A stretch of DNA of 64,000 bases from Euonymus europaeus (GCA_963580455.1 OY756961.1:15109001-15173000), one strand, 5' to 3'. Positions 1 to 13,699 are shown, counted from the stretch's first letter. Notes: generated by a model from the sequence alone, not told the origin. A program made the numbers and translations.

Positions 1-70
1 TCGATGCTAAAACACCAACTTTCTATGACAAATGGACAAAACCGTTAAAAGCTCCTCCATAGAGAGAGTT

Positions 71-98
71 GAGCAACTTCGGACCATCAAAGTTGCTC
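71..98. repeat. 9-bp inverted repeat in each standard monomer (first copy)
   Basis: GAGCAACTT at 71-79 and AAGTTGCTC at 90-98 are perfect reverse complements separated by ten bases (CGGACCATCA). The same arrangement recurs every 160 bp in monomers with the AAGTTGCTC arm. It is weakened by one mismatch in monomers with AAATTGCTC (types C, E, G), and in those with GATCAACTT or GAGCGACTT. Such dyads can extrude as cruciforms and have been discussed for centromeric satellites that lack a CENP-B box. Function here is inference. Confidence 0.8.
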
Positions 99-1280
99 GG
101 TGTACAATTTTTATTGTTCTCATATGTCAAATTTTACGAGTATAACCTTCATAGATTATTTCGATGCCAAAACACGAACTTTCTATGACAAATGGACAAA
201 ACCGTTAAGAGCTCCTACAAAGAGAGAGTTGAGCAACTTCGGACCATCAAAGTTGCTCGGTGTACAATTTTTATTGTTCTCATATGTCAAATTTTACGAG
301 TATAGGCTTCATAGATTATTTCGATGCCAAAACACCAACTTTCTATGACAAATCGACAAAACCGTTAAAATCCACTCCATAGTGAGAGTTGAGCAACTTC
401 GGACCATCAAAATTGCTCTTTGTACAATTTTTATTGTTCTTATATGTCAATTTTTACGAGTATAAGCTTCATAGATTATTTCGATGCTAAAACAACAACT
501 TTCTATATCAAATCGACAAAACCGTTAAAAGCTCCTTCATAGAGATAGTTGAGCAACTTAGGAACATCAAAGTAGCTCGGTGTACACGTTTTATTGTTCT
601 TATATGTCAAATTTTATGAGTATAAGCTTCATAGATTATTTCGATGCCAAAACAACAACTTTCTATGACAAATGGACGAAACCGTTAAAAGCTCCTCCAT
701 AGAGAGAGTTGAGCAACTTCGGACCATCAAAATTGCTCTATGTATAACTTTTATTGTTCTTCTATGTGAAATTTCACGAGTATAAGCTGCATAGATTATT
801 TCGATGCCAAAACTCCAACTTTCTATGACAAATCGACAAAACCGTTAAAAGCTCCTCCATAGAGAGAGTTCAGCAACTTCGGACCATCAAAGTTGCTCAG
901 TGTACAATTTTTATTGTTCTCATATGTCAAATTTTTTGAGTATAAGCTTCATAAATTATTTCGAGGCCAAAACACAAACTTTCTATGACAAATCGACAAA
1001 ACCGTTAAACGCTCCTCCATAGAGAGAGTTGAACAACTTCGGACCATCAAAATTGCTCTTTGTACAATTTTTATTTTTCTTATATGTCAAATTTTACGAG
1101 TATAAGCTTCATAGATTATTTCGATGCTAAAACACCAACTTTCTATGACAAATGGACAAAACCGTTAAAAGCTCCTCCATAGAGAGAGTTGAGCAACTTC
1201 GGACCATCAAAGTTGCTCGGTGTACAATTTTTATTGTTCTCATATGTCAAATTTTACGAGTATAACCTTCATAGATTATT

Positions 1281-1600
1281 TCGATGCCAAAACACGAACT
1301 TTCTATGACAAATGGACAAAACCGTTAAGAGCTCCTACAAAGAGAGAGTTGAGCAACTTCGGACCATCAAAATTGCTCTTTGTACAATTTTTATTGTTCT
1401 TATATGTCAATTTTTACGAGTATAAGCTTCATAGATTATTTCGATGCCAAAACACCAACTTTCTATGACAAATGGACAAAACCGTTAAGAGCTCCTACAA
1501 AGAGAGAGTTGAGCAACTTCGGACCATCAAAGTTTATCGGTGTAGAATTTTTATTGTTCTCATATGTCAAATTTTACGAGTATAGGCTTCATAGATTATT
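1281..1600 (+). repeat. Hybrid B/C monomer followed by a variant B monomer
   Basis: The monomer at 1281 starts as type B (CACGAAC, GCTCCTACAAAG) but ends as type C (AATTGCTCTT, TATATGTCAATTTTT, ATAAGCTTC). A second B-type monomer follows at 1441 with the unusual AGTTTATCGGTGTAGAA. Together they turn a 7-mer unit into the 8-mer at 1121-2400. The same AGTTTATCGGTGTAGAA variant occurs at 6171, 4,640 bp (29 monomers) downstream, and the neighbouring C, D and E monomers match too, including the AACTTTGGAACATC form of D. The hybrid looks like an out-of-register crossover product. Confidence 0.75.
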
Positions 1601-1999
1601 TCGATGCCAAAACACCAACTTTCTATGACAAATCGACAAAACCGTTAAAATCCACTCCATAGTGAGAGTTGAGCAACTTCGGACCATCAAAATTGCTCTT
1701 TGTACAATTTTTATTGTTCTTATATGTCAATTTTTACGAGTATAAGCTTCATAGATTATTTCGATGCTAAAACAACAACTTTCTATGACAAATCGACAAA
1801 ACCGTTAAAAGCTCCTTCATAGAGATAGTTGAGCAACTTTGGAACATCAAAGTTGCTCGGTGTACACGTTTTATTGTTCTTATATGTCAAATTTTATGAG
1901 TATAAGCTTCATAGATTATTTCGATGCCAAAACAACAACTTTCTATGACAAATGGACGAAACCGTTAAAAGCTCTTCCATAGAGAGAGTTGAGCAACTT

Positions 2000-4233
2000 C
2001 GGACCATCAAAATTGCTCTATGTATAACTTTTATTGTTCTTCTATGTGAAATTTCACGAGTATAAGCTGCATAGATTATTTCGATGCCAAAACTCCAACT
2101 TTCTATGACAAATCGACAAAACCGTTAAAAGCTCCTCCATAGAGAGAGTTGAGCAACTTCGGTCCATCAAAGTTGCTCAGTGTACAATTTTTATTGTTCT
2201 CATATTTCAAATTTTTTGAGTATAAGCTTCATAAATTATTTCGAGGCCAAAACACAAACTTTCTATGACAAATCGACAAAACCGTTAAACGCTCCTCCAT
2301 AGAGAGAGTTGAACAACTTCGGACCATCAAAATTGCTCTTTGTACAATTTTTATTTTTCTTATATGTCAAATTTTACGAGTATAAGCTTCATAGATTATT
2401 TCGATGCTAAAACACCAACTTTCTATGACAAATGGACAAAACCGTTAAAAGCTCCTCCATAGAGAGAGTTGAGCAACTTCGGACCATCAAAGTTGCTCGG
2501 TGTACAATTTTTATTGTTCTCATATGTCAAATTTTACGAGTATAACCTTCATAGATTATTTCGATGCCAAAACACCAACTTTCTATGAGAAATGGACAAA
2601 ACCGTTAAGAGCTCCTACAAAGAGAGAGTTGAGCAACTTCGGACCATCAAAGTTGCTCGGTGTACAATTTTTATTGTTCTCATACGTCAAATTTTACGAG
2701 TATAGGCTTCATAGAATATTTCGATGCCAAAACACCAACTTTCTATAACAAATCGACAAAACCGTTAAAATCCACTCCATAGTGAGAGTTGAGCAACTTC
2801 GGACCATCAAAATTGCGCTTTGTACAATTTTTATTGTTCTTATATGTCAATTTTTACGAGTATAAGCTTCATAGATTATTTCGATGCTAAAACAACAACT
2901 TTCTATGACAAATCGACAAAACCGTTAAAAGCTCCTTCATAGAGATAGTTGAGCAACTTAGGAACATCAAAGTAGCTCGGTGTACACGTTTTATTGTTCT
3001 TATATGTCAAATTTTATGAGTATAAGCTTCATAGATTATTTCGATGCCAAAACAACAACTTTCTATGACAAATGGACGAAACCGTTAAAAGCTCCTCCAT
3101 AGAGAGAGTTGAGCAACTTCGGACCATCAAAATTGCTCTATGTATAACTTTTATTGTTCTTCTATGTGAAATTTCACGAGTATAAGCTGCATAGATTATT
3201 TCGATGCCAAAACTCCAACTTTCTATGACAAATCGACAAAACCGTTAAAAGCTCCTCCATAGAGAGAGTTGAGCAACTTCGGTCCATCAAAGTTGCTCAG
3301 TGTACAATTTTTATTGTTCTCATATTTCAAATTTTTTGAGTATAAGCTTCATAAATTATTTCGAGGCCAAAACACAAACTTTCTATGACAAATCGACAAA
3401 ACCGTTAAACGCTCCTCCATAGAGAGAGTTGAACAACTTCGGACCATCAAAATTGCTCTTTGTACAATTTTTATTTTTCTTATATGTCAAATTTTACGAG
3501 TATAAGCTTCATAGATTATTTCGATGCTAAAACACCAACTTTCTATGACAAATGGACAAAACCGTTAAAAGCTCCTCCATAGAGAGAGTTGAGCAACTTC
3601 GGACCATCAAAGTTGCTCGGTGTACAATTTTTATTGTTCTCATATGTCAAATTTTACGAGTATAACCTTCATAGATTATTTCGATGCCAAAACACCAACT
3701 TTCTATGAGAAATGGACAAAACCGTTAAGAGCTCCTACAAAGAGAGAGTTGAGCAACTTCGGACCATCAAAGTTGCTCGGTGTACAATTTTTATTGTTCT
3801 CATACGTCAAATTTTACGAGTATAGGCTTCATAGAATATTTCGATGCCAAAACACCAACTTTCTATAACAAATCGACAAAACCGTTAAAATCCACTCCAT
3901 AGTGAGAGTTGAGCAACTTCGGACCATCAAAATTGCGCTTTGTACAATTTTTATTGTTCTTATATGTCAATTTTTACGAGTATAAGCTTCATAGATTATT
4001 TCGATGCTAAAACAACAACTTTCTATGACAAATCGACAAAACCGTTAAAAGCTCCTTCATAGAGATAGTTGAGCAACTTAGGAACATCAAAGTAGCTCGG
4101 TGTACACGTTTTATTGTTCTTATATGTCAAATTTTATGAGTATAAGCTTCATAGATTATTTCGATGCCAAAACAACAACTTTCTATGACAAATGGACGAA
4201 ACCGTTAAAAGCTCCTCCATAGAGAGAGTTGAG
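2000..4233 (+). repeat. Two near-identical 1,120-bp HOR units in tandem
   Basis: Private variants repeat at exactly 1,120 bp: GGTCCATC at 2161 and 3281, CATATTTCAA at 2201 and 3321, TTCTATGAGA at 2581 and 3701, CATACGTCAA at 2681 and 3801, AATTGCGCTT at 2811 and 3931, TTCTATAACA at 2741 and 3861. Agreement ends near 1980/3100 on the left and at 3114/4234 on the right (GGACC versus GGACT). This is a recent duplication of one seven-monomer unit inside domain A. Confidence 0.88.
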
Positions 4234-5760
4234 CAACTTCGGACTATCAAAATTGCTCTATGTATAACTTTTATTGTTCTTCTATGTGAAATTTCACGAG
4301 TATAAGCTGCATAGATTATTTCGATGCCAAAACTCCAACTTTCTATGACAAATCGACAAAACCGTTAAAAGCTCCTCCATAGAGAGAGTTCAGCAACTTC
4401 GGACCATCAAAGTTGCTCAGTGTTCAATTTTTATTGTTCTCATATGTCAAATTTTTTGAGTATAAGCTTCATAAATTATTTCGAGGCCAAAACACAAACT
4501 TTCTATGACAAATCGACAAAACCGTTAAACGCTCCTCCATAGAGAGAGTTGAACAACTTCGGACCATCAAAATTGCTCTTTGTACAATTTTTATTTTTCT
4601 TATATGTCAAATTTTACGAGTATAAGCTTCATAGATTATTTCGATGCTAAAACACCAACTTTCTATGACAAATGGACAAAACCGTTAAAAGCTCCTCCAT
4701 AGAGAGAGTTGAGCAACTTCGGACCATCAAAGTTGCTCGGTGTACAATTTTTATTGTTCTCATATGTCAAATTTTACGAGTATAACCTTCATAGATTATT
4801 TCGATGCCAAAACACGAACTTTCTATGACAAATGGACAAAACCGTTAAGAGCTCCTACAAAGAGAGAGTTGAGCAACTTCGGACCATCAAAGTTGCTCGG
4901 TGTACAATTTTTATTGTTCTCATATGTCAAATTTTACGAGTATAGGCTTCATAGATTATTTCGATGCCAAAACACCAACTTTCTATGACAAATCGACAAA
5001 ACCGTTAAAATCCTCTCCATAGTGAGAGTTGAGCAACTTCGGACCATCAAAATTGCTCTTTGTACAATTTTTATTGTTCTTATATGTCAATTTTTACGAG
5101 TATAAGCTTCATAGATTATTTCGATGCTAAAACAACAACTTTCTATGACAAATCGACAAAACCGTTAAAAGCTCCTTCATAGAGATAGTTGAGCAACTTA
5201 GGACCATCAAAGTTGCTCGGTGTACACGTTTTATTGTTCTTATATGTCAAATTTTATGAGTATAAGCTTCATAGATTATTTCGATGCCAAAACAACAACT
5301 TTCTATGACAAATGGACGAAACCGTTAAAAGCTCCTCCATAGAGAGAGTTTAGCAACTTCGGACCATCAAAATTGCTCTATGTATAACTTTTATTGTTCT
5401 TCTATGTGAAATTTCACGAGTATAAGCTGCATAGATTATTTCGATGCCAAAACTCCAACTTTCTATGACAAATCGACAAAACCGTTAAAAGCTCCTCCAT
5501 AGTGATAGTTGAGCAACTTCGGACCATCAAAGTTGCTCAGTGTACAATTTTTATTGTTCTCATATGTCAAATTTTTTGAGTATAAGCTTCATAAATTATT
5601 TTGAGGCCAAAACACAAACTTTCTGTGAAAAATCGACAAAACCGTTAAACGCTCCTCCATAGATAGAGTTGAACAACTTCGGACCATCAAAATTGCTCTT
5701 TGTACAATTTTTATTTTTCATATATGTCAAATTTTACGAGTATAAGCTTCATAGATTATT

Positions 5761-6080
5761 TCGATGCCAAAACAACAACTTTCTATGACAAATGGACGAA
5801 ACCGTTAAAAGCTCCTCCATAGAGAGAGTTGAGCAACTTCGGACCATCAAAATTGCTCTATGTATAACTTTTATTGTTCTTCTATGTGAAATTTCACGAG
5901 TATAAGCAGCATAGATTATTTCGATGCCAAAACTCCAACTTTCTATGACAAATCGACAAAACCGTTAAAAGCTCCTCCATAGAGAGAGTTGAGCCACTTC
6001 GGACCATCAAAGTTGCTCGGTGTACAATTTTTATTGTTCTCATATGTCAAATTTTACGAGTATAACCTTCATAGATTATT
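5761..6080 (+). repeat. Extra E-like monomer and F/A hybrid
   Basis: After the G monomer at 5601, a second E-like monomer (ATAAGCAGC) starts at 5761. It is followed at 5921 by one that begins as F (AAAACTCCAAC, AATCGACA) and ends as A (GTTGCTCGG, ATAACCTTC). The same pair appears at 8161-8480 and 11201-11520, with GCTGCC in the hybrid. This is how domain A makes its 8-mer units. A third kind of hybrid, E start and A end, begins at 8961 and 12000 and produces the short 4-monomer units. Confidence 0.75.
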
Positions 6081-6292
6081 TCGATGCCAAAACACCAACT
6101 TTCTATGACAAATGGACAAAACCGTTAAGAGCTCCTACAAAGAGAGAGTTGAGCAACTTCGGACCATCAAAGTTTATCGGTGTAGAATTTTTATTGTTCT
6201 CATATGTCAAATTTTACGAGTATAGGCTTCATAGATTATTTCGATGCCAAAACACCAACTTTCTATGACAAATCGACAAAACCGTTAAAATC

Positions 6293-9200
6293 CACTCCAT
6301 AGTGAGAGTTGAGCAACTTCGGACCATCAAAATTGCTCTTTGTACAATTTTTATTGTTCTTATATGTCAATTTTTACGAGTATAAGCTTCATAGATTATT
6401 TCGATGCTAAAACAACAACTTTCTATGACAAATCGACAAAACCGTTAAAAGCTCCTTCATAGAGATAGTTGAGCAACTTTGGAACATCAAAGTTGCTCGG
6501 TGTACACGTTTTATTGTTCTTATATGTCAAATTTTATGAGTATAAGCTTCATAGATTATTTCGATGCCAAAACAACAACTTTCTATGACAAATGGACGAA
6601 ACCGTTAAAAGCTCCTCCATAGAGAGAGTTGAGCAACTTCGGACCATCAAAATTGCTCTATGTATAACTTTTATTGTTCTTCTATGTGAAATTTCACGAG
6701 TATAAGCTGCATAGATTATTTCGATGCCAAAACTCCAACTTTCTATAACAAATCGACAAAACCGTTAAAAGCTCCTCCATAGAGAGAGTTGAGCAACTTC
6801 GGACCATCAAAGTTGCTCAGTGTACAATTGGTATTGTTCTCATATGTCAAATTTTTTGGGTATAAGCTTCATAAATTATTTCGAGGCCAAAACACAAACT
6901 TTCTATGACAAATCGACAAAATCGTTAAACGCTCCTCCATAGAGAGAGTTGAACAACTTCGGACCATCAAAATTGCTCTTTGTACAATTTTTATTTTTCT
7001 TATATGTCAAATTTTACGAGTATAAGCTTCATAGATTATTTCGATGCTAAAACACCAACTTTCTATGACAAATGGACAAAACCGTTAAAAGCTCCTCCAT
7101 AGAGAGAGTTGAGCAACTTCGGACCATCAAAGTTGCTCGGTGTACAATTTTTATTGTTCTCATATGTCAAATTTTACGAGTATAACCTTCATAGATTATT
7201 TCGATGCCAAAACATCAACTTTCTATGACAAATGGACAAAACCGTTAAGAGCTCCTACAAAGAGAGAGTTGGGCAACTTCGGACCATCAAAGTTGCTCGG
7301 TGTACAATTTTTATTGTTCTCATATGTCAAATTTTACGAGTATAGGCTTCATAGATTATTTCGATGCCAAAACACCAACTTTCTATGACAAATCGACAAA
7401 ACCGTTAAAATCCCCTCCATAGTGAGAGTTGAGCAACTTCGGACCATCAAAATTGCTCTTTGTACAATTTTAATTGTTCTTATATGTCAATTTTTACGAG
7501 TACAAGCTTCATAGATTATTTCGATGCTAAAACAACAACTTTCTATGACAAATCGACAAAACCGTTAAAAGCTCCTTCATAGAGATAGTTGAGCAACTTA
7601 GGACCATCAAAGTTGCTCGGTGTACACGTTTTATTGTTCTTATATGTCAAATTTTATGAGTATAAGCTTCATAGATTATTTCGATGCCAAAACAACAACT
7701 TTCTATGACAAATGGACGAAACCGTTAAAAGCTCCTCCATAGAGAGAGTTGAGCAACTTCGGACCATCAAAATTGCTCTATGTATAACTTTTATTGTTCT
7801 TCTATGTGAAATTTCACGAGTATAAGCTGCATAGATTATTTCGATGCCAAAACTCCAACTTTCTATGACAAATCGACAAAACCGTTAAAAGCTCCTACAT
7901 AGAGAGAGTTGAGCAACTTCGGACCATCAAAGTTGCTCAGTGTACAATTTTTATTGTTCTCATATGTCAAATTTTTTGAGTATAAGCTTCATAAATTATT
8001 TCGAGGCCAAAACACAAACTTTCTGTGACAAATCGACAAAACCGTTAAACGCTCCTCCATAGAGAGAGTTGAACAACTTCGGACCGTCAAAATTGCTCTT
8101 TGTACAATTTTTATTTTTCATATATGTCAAATTTTACGAGTATAAGCTTCATAGATTATTTCGATGCCAAAACAACAACTTTCTATGACAAATGGAAGAA
8201 ACCGTTAAAAGCTCCTCCATAGAGAGAGTTGAGCAACTTCGGACCATCAAAATTGCTCTATGTATAACTTTTATTGTTCTTCTATGTGAAATTTTACGAG
8301 TATAAGCAGCATAGATTATTTCGCTGCCAAAACTCCAACTTTCTATGACAAATGGACAAAACCGTTAACAGCTCCTCCATAGAGAGAGTTGAGCAACTTC
8401 GGACCATCAAAGTTGCTCGGTGTACAATTTTTATTGTTCTCATATGTCAAATTTTACGAGTATAACCTTCATAGATTATTTCGATGCCAAAACACCAACT
8501 TTCTATGACAAATGGACAAAACCGTTAAGAGCTCCTACAAAGAGAGAGTTGAGCAACTTCGGACCATCAAAGTTGCTAGGTGTACAATTTTTATTGTTCT
8601 CATATGTCAAATTTTACGAGTATAGGCTTCATAGATTATTTCGATGCCAAAACACCAACTTTCTATGACAAATCGACAAAACCGTTAAAATCCCCTCCAT
8701 AGTGAGAGTTGAGCAACTTCGGACCATCAAAATTGCTCTTTGTACAATTTTTATTGTTCTTATATGTCAATTTTTACGAGTATAAGCTTCATAGATTATT
8801 TCGATGCTAAAACAACAACTTTCTATGACAAATCGACAAAACCGTTAAAAGCTCCTTCATAGAGATAGTTGAGCAACATAGGACCATCAAAGTTGCTCGG
8901 TGTACACGTTTTATTGTTCTTATATGTCAAATTTTATGAGTATAAGCTTCATAGATTATTTCGATGCCAAAACAACAACTTTCTATGACAAATGGACGAA
9001 ACCGTTAAAAGCTCCTCCATAGAGAGAGTTGAGCAACTTCGGACCATCAAAATTGCTCTTTGAACAATTTTTATTGTTCTCATATGTCAAATTTTACGAG
9101 TATAACCTTCATAGATTATTTCGATGCCAAAACACCAACTTTCTATGACAAATGGACAAAACCGTTAAGAGCTTCTACAAAGAGAGAGTTGAGCTACTTC

Positions 9201-12200
9201 GGACCATCAAAGTTGCTCTGTGTACAATTTTTATTGTTCTCATATGTCAAATTTTACGAGTATAGGCTTCATAGATTATTTCGATGCCAAAACACCAACT
9301 TTCTATGACAAATCGACAAAACCGTTAAAATCCCCTCCATAGTGAGAGTTGAGCAACTTCGGACCATCAAAATTGCTCTTTGTACAATTTTTATTGTTCT
9401 TATATGTCAATTTTTACGAGTATAAGCTTCATAGATTATTTCGATGCTAAAACAACAACTTTCTATGACAAATCGACAAAACCGTTAAAAGCTCCTTCAT
9501 AGAGATAGTTGAGCAACTTTGGAACATCAAAGTTGCTCGGTGTACACGTTTTATTGTTCTTATATGTCAAATTTTATGAGTATAAGCTTCATAGATTATT
9601 TCGATGCCAAAACAACAACTTTCTATGACAAATGGACGAAACCGTTAAAAGCTCCTCCATAGAGAGAGTTGAGCAACTTCGGACCATCAAAATTGCTCTA
9701 TGTATAACTTTTATTGTTCTTCTATGTGAAATTTCACGAGTATAAGCTGCATAGATTATTTCGATGCCAAAACTCCAACTTTCTATAACAAATCGACAAA
9801 ACCGTTAAAAGCTCCTCCATAGAGAGAGTTGAGCAACTTCGGACCATCAAAGTTGCTCAGTGTACAATTGGTATTGTTCTCATATGTCAAATTTTTTGGG
9901 TATAAGCTTCATAAATTATTTCGAGGCCAAAACACAAACTTTCTATGACAAATCGACAAAATCGTTAAACGCTCCTCCATAGAGAGAGTTGAACAACTTC
10001 GGACCATCAAAATTGCTCTTTGTACAATTTTTATTTTTCTTATATGTCAAATTTTACGAGTATAAGCTTCATAGATTATTTCGATGCTAAAACACCAACT
10101 TTCTATGACAAATGGACAAAACCGTTAAAAGCTCCTCCATAGAGAGAGTTGAGCAACTTCGGACCATCAAAGTTGCTCGGTGTACAATTTTTATTGTTCT
10201 CATATGTCAAATTTTACGAGTATAACCTTCATAGATTATTTCGATGCCAAAACATCAACTTTCTATGACAAATGGACAAAACCGTTAAGAGCTCCTACAA
10301 AGAGAGAGTTGGGCAACTTCGGACCATCAAAGTTGCTCGGTGTACAATTTTTATTGTTCTCATATGTCAAATTTTACGAGTATAGGCTTCATAGATTATT
10401 TCGATGCCAAAACACCAACTTTCTATGACAAATCGACAAAACCGTTAAAATCCCCTCCATAGTGAGAGTTGAGCAACTTCGGACCATCAAAATTGCTCTT
10501 TGTACAATTTTAATTGTTCTTATATGTCAATTTTTACGAGTACAAGCTTCATAGATTATTTCGATGCTAAAACAACAACTTTCTATGACAAATCGACAAA
10601 ACCGTTAAAAGCTCCTTCATAGAGATAGTTGAGCAACTTAGGACCATCAAAGTTGCTCGGTGTACACGTTTTATTGTTCTTATATGTCAAATTTTATGAG
10701 TATAAGCTTCATAGATTATTTCGATGCCAAAACAACAACTTTCTATGACAAATGGACGAAACCGTTAAAAGCTCCTCCATAGAGAGAGTTGAGCAACTTC
10801 GGACCATCAAAATTGCTCTATGTATAACTTTTATTGTTCTTCTATGTGAAATTTCACGAGTATAAGCTGCATAGATTATTTCGATGCCAAAACTCCAACT
10901 TTCTATGACAAATCGACAAAACCGTTAAAAGCTCCTACATAGAGAGAGTTGAGCAACTTCGGACCATCAAAGTTGCTCAGTGTACAATTTTTATTGTTCT
11001 CATATGTCAAATTTTTTGAGTATAAGCTTCATAAATTATTTCGAGGCCAAAACACAAACTTTCTGTGACAAATCGACAAAACCGTTAAACGCTCCTCCAT
11101 AGAGAGAGTTGAACAACTTCGGACCGTCAAAATTGCTCTTTGTACAATTTTTATTTTTCATATATGTCAAATTTTACGAGTATAAGCTTCATAGATTATT
11201 TCGATGCCAAAACAACAACTTTCTATGACAAATGGAAGAAACCGTTAAAAGCTCCTCCATAGAGAGAGTTGAGCAACTTCGGACCATCAAAATTGCTCTA
11301 TGTATAACTTTTATTGTTCTTCTATGTGAAATTTTACGAGTATAAGCAGCATAGATTATTTCGCTGCCAAAACTCCAACTTTCTATGACAAATGGACAAA
11401 ACCGTTAACAGCTCCTCCATAGAGAGAGTTGAGCAACTTCGGACCATCAAAGTTGCTCGGTGTACAATTTTTATTGTTCTCATATGTCAAATTTTACGAG
11501 TATAACCTTCATAGATTATTTCGATGCCAAAACACCAACTTTCTATGACAAATGGACAAAACCGTTAAGAGCTCCTACAAAGAGAGAGTTGAGCAACTTC
11601 GGACCATCAAAGTTGCTAGGTGTACAATTTTTATTGTTCTCATATGTCAAATTTACGAGTATAGGCTTCATAGATTATTTCGATGCCAAAACACCAACTT
11701 TCTATGACAAATCGACAAAACCGTTAAAATCCCCTCCATAGTGAGAGTTGAGCAACTTCGGACCATCAAAATTGCTCTTTGTACAATTTTTATTGTTCTT
11801 ATATGTCAATTTTTACGAGTATAAGCTTCATAGATTATTTCGATGCTAAAACAACAACTTTCTATGACAAATCGACAAAACCGTTAAAAGCTCCTTCATA
11901 GAGATAGTTGAGCAACATAGGACCATCAAAGTTGCTCGGTGTACACGTTTTATTGTTCTTATATGTCAAATTTTATGAGTATAAGCTTCATAGATTATTT
12001 CGATGCCAAAACAACAACTTTCTATGACAAATGGACGAAACCGTTAAAAGCTCCTCCATAGAGAGAGTTGAGCAACTTCGGACCATCAAAATTGCTCTTT
12101 GAACAATTTTTATTGTTCTCATATGTCAAATTTTACGAGTATAACCTTCATAGATTATTTCGATGCCAAAACACCAACTTTCTATGACAAATGGACAAAA

Positions 12201-12399
12201 CCGTTAAGAGCTTCTACAAAGAGAGAGTTGAGCTACTTCGGACCATCAAAGTTGCTCTGTGTACAATTTTTATTGTTCTCATATGTCAAATTTTACGAGT
12301 ATAGGCTTCATAGATTATTTCGATGCCAAAACACCAACTTTCTATGACAAATCGACAAAACCGTTAAAATCCCCTCCATAGTGAGAGTTGAGCAACTTC
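6293..12399 (+). repeat. 3,040-bp tandem duplication (19 monomers)
   Basis: Private variants recur 3,040 bp apart: GTACAATTGGTATTG at about 6823 and 9863, GTTGGGCAAC at 7269 and 10309, ATTTTAATTG at 7467 and 10507, TCGCTGCC at 8321 and 11361, TTGCTAGG at 8573 and 11613, GAGCAACATAGG at 8871 and about 11911, TGAACAATTT at 9061 and 12100, GAGCTACTTC at 9191 and 12230. The copies are about 6,293-9,333 and 9,333-12,399. The first flanking differences are TCCACT versus TCCCCT at 6292/9332 and TGTAC versus TGAAC at about 9381/12420. Copy 2 has lost one T near 11654. The copy length equals the offset, so this is a direct tandem duplication. Confidence 0.88.
11641..11700 (+). other. Single-base deletion in the array
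   Basis: CAAATTTACGAG at about 11648 has one T fewer than the usual CAAATTTTACGAG. It is absent from the parent copy at 8608, so it arose after the 3,040-bp duplication. It lengthens a chance reading frame to 93 codons (11460-11741). Confidence 0.85.
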
Positions 12400-13699
12400 G
12401 GACCATCAAAATTGCTCTTTGAACAATTTTTATTGTTCTTATATGTCAATTTTTACGAGTATAAGCTTCATAGATTATTTCGATGCTAAAACAACAACTT
12501 TCTATGACAAATCGACAAAACCGTTAAAAGCTCCTTCATAGAGATAGTTGAGCAACTTAGGACCATCAAAGTTGCCCGGTGTACACGTTTTATTGTTCTT
12601 ATATGTCAAATTTTATGAGTATAAGCTTCATAGATTATTTCGATGCCAAAACAACAACTTTCTATGACAAATGGACGAAACCGTTAAAAGCTCCTCCATA
12701 GAGAGAGTTGAGCAACTTCGGACCATCAAAATTGCTCTATGTATAAATTTTATTGTTCTTCTATGTAAAATTTTACGAGTCTAAGTAGCATAGATTATTT
12801 CGCTGCCAAAACTCCAACTTTCTATGACAAATGGACAAAACCGTTAACAGCTCCTCCATAGAGAGAGTTGAGCAACTTCGGACCATCAAAGTTGCTCGGT
12901 GTACAATTTTTATTGTTCTCATATGTCAAATTTTACGAGTATAACCTTCATAGATTATTTCGATGCCAAAACACCAACTTTCTATGACAAATGGACAAAA
13001 CCGTTAAGAGCTCCTACAAAAAGAGAGTTGAGCAACTTCGGACCATCAAAGTTGCTAGATGTACAATTTTTATTGTTCTCATATGTCAAATTTTACGAGT
13101 ATAGGCTTCATAGATTATTTCGATGCCAAAACACCAACTTTCTATGACAAATCGACAAAACCGTTAAAATCCCCTCCATAGTGAGAGTTGAGCAACTTCG
13201 GACCATCAAAATTGCTCTTTGTACAATTTTTATTGTTCTTATATGTCAATTTTTACGAGTATAAGCTTCATAGATTATTTCGATGCTAAAACAACAACTT
13301 TCTATGACAAATCGACAAAACCGTTAAAAGCTCCTTCATAGAGATAGTTGAGCAACATAGGACCATCAAAGTTGCTCGGTGTACACGTTTTATTGTTCTT
13401 ATATGTCAAATTTTATGAGTATAAGCTTCATAGATTATTTCGATGCCAAAACAACAACTTTCTATGACAAATGGACGAAACCGTTAAAAGCTCCTCCATA
13501 GAGAGAGTTGAGCAACTTCGGACCATCAAAATTGCTCTATGTATAACTTTTATTGTTCTTCTATGTGAAATTTCACGAGTATAAGCTGCATAGATTATTT
13601 CGATGCCAAAACTCCAACTTTCTATGACAAATCGACAAAACCGTTAAAAGCTCCTCCATAGAGAGAGTTGAGCAACTTCGGACCATCAAAGTTGCTCAG

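Noticed and set aside
79..95. Possible CENP-B box at CTTCGGACCATCAAAGT
   Set aside because: TTCG and the central A of the CENP-B consensus are present, but the CGGG half is AAAG. The defining core is incomplete in all monomers that I looked at.
100..348. Recurrent 82-codon reading frame on the + strand (also at 1220, 2500, 3620, 4740, 6020, 7140, 8420, 9060, 10180, 12899, 15784, 25546, 33880)
   Set aside because: It covers parts of two or three monomers, and its copies follow the satellite period. 160 is not a multiple of 3, so the same DNA is read in different frames within one frame-run (FIDYFDAKT at the start and HRLFRCQNTNFL at the end come from the same monomer region). There is no conserved domain, no coding-type substitution pattern and no promoter.
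11460..11741. 93-codon frame, the longest in the window
   Set aside because: It is extended only by a one-base deletion near 11654, which joins two frames of the satellite. The parental copy at 8420 stops at 82 codons.
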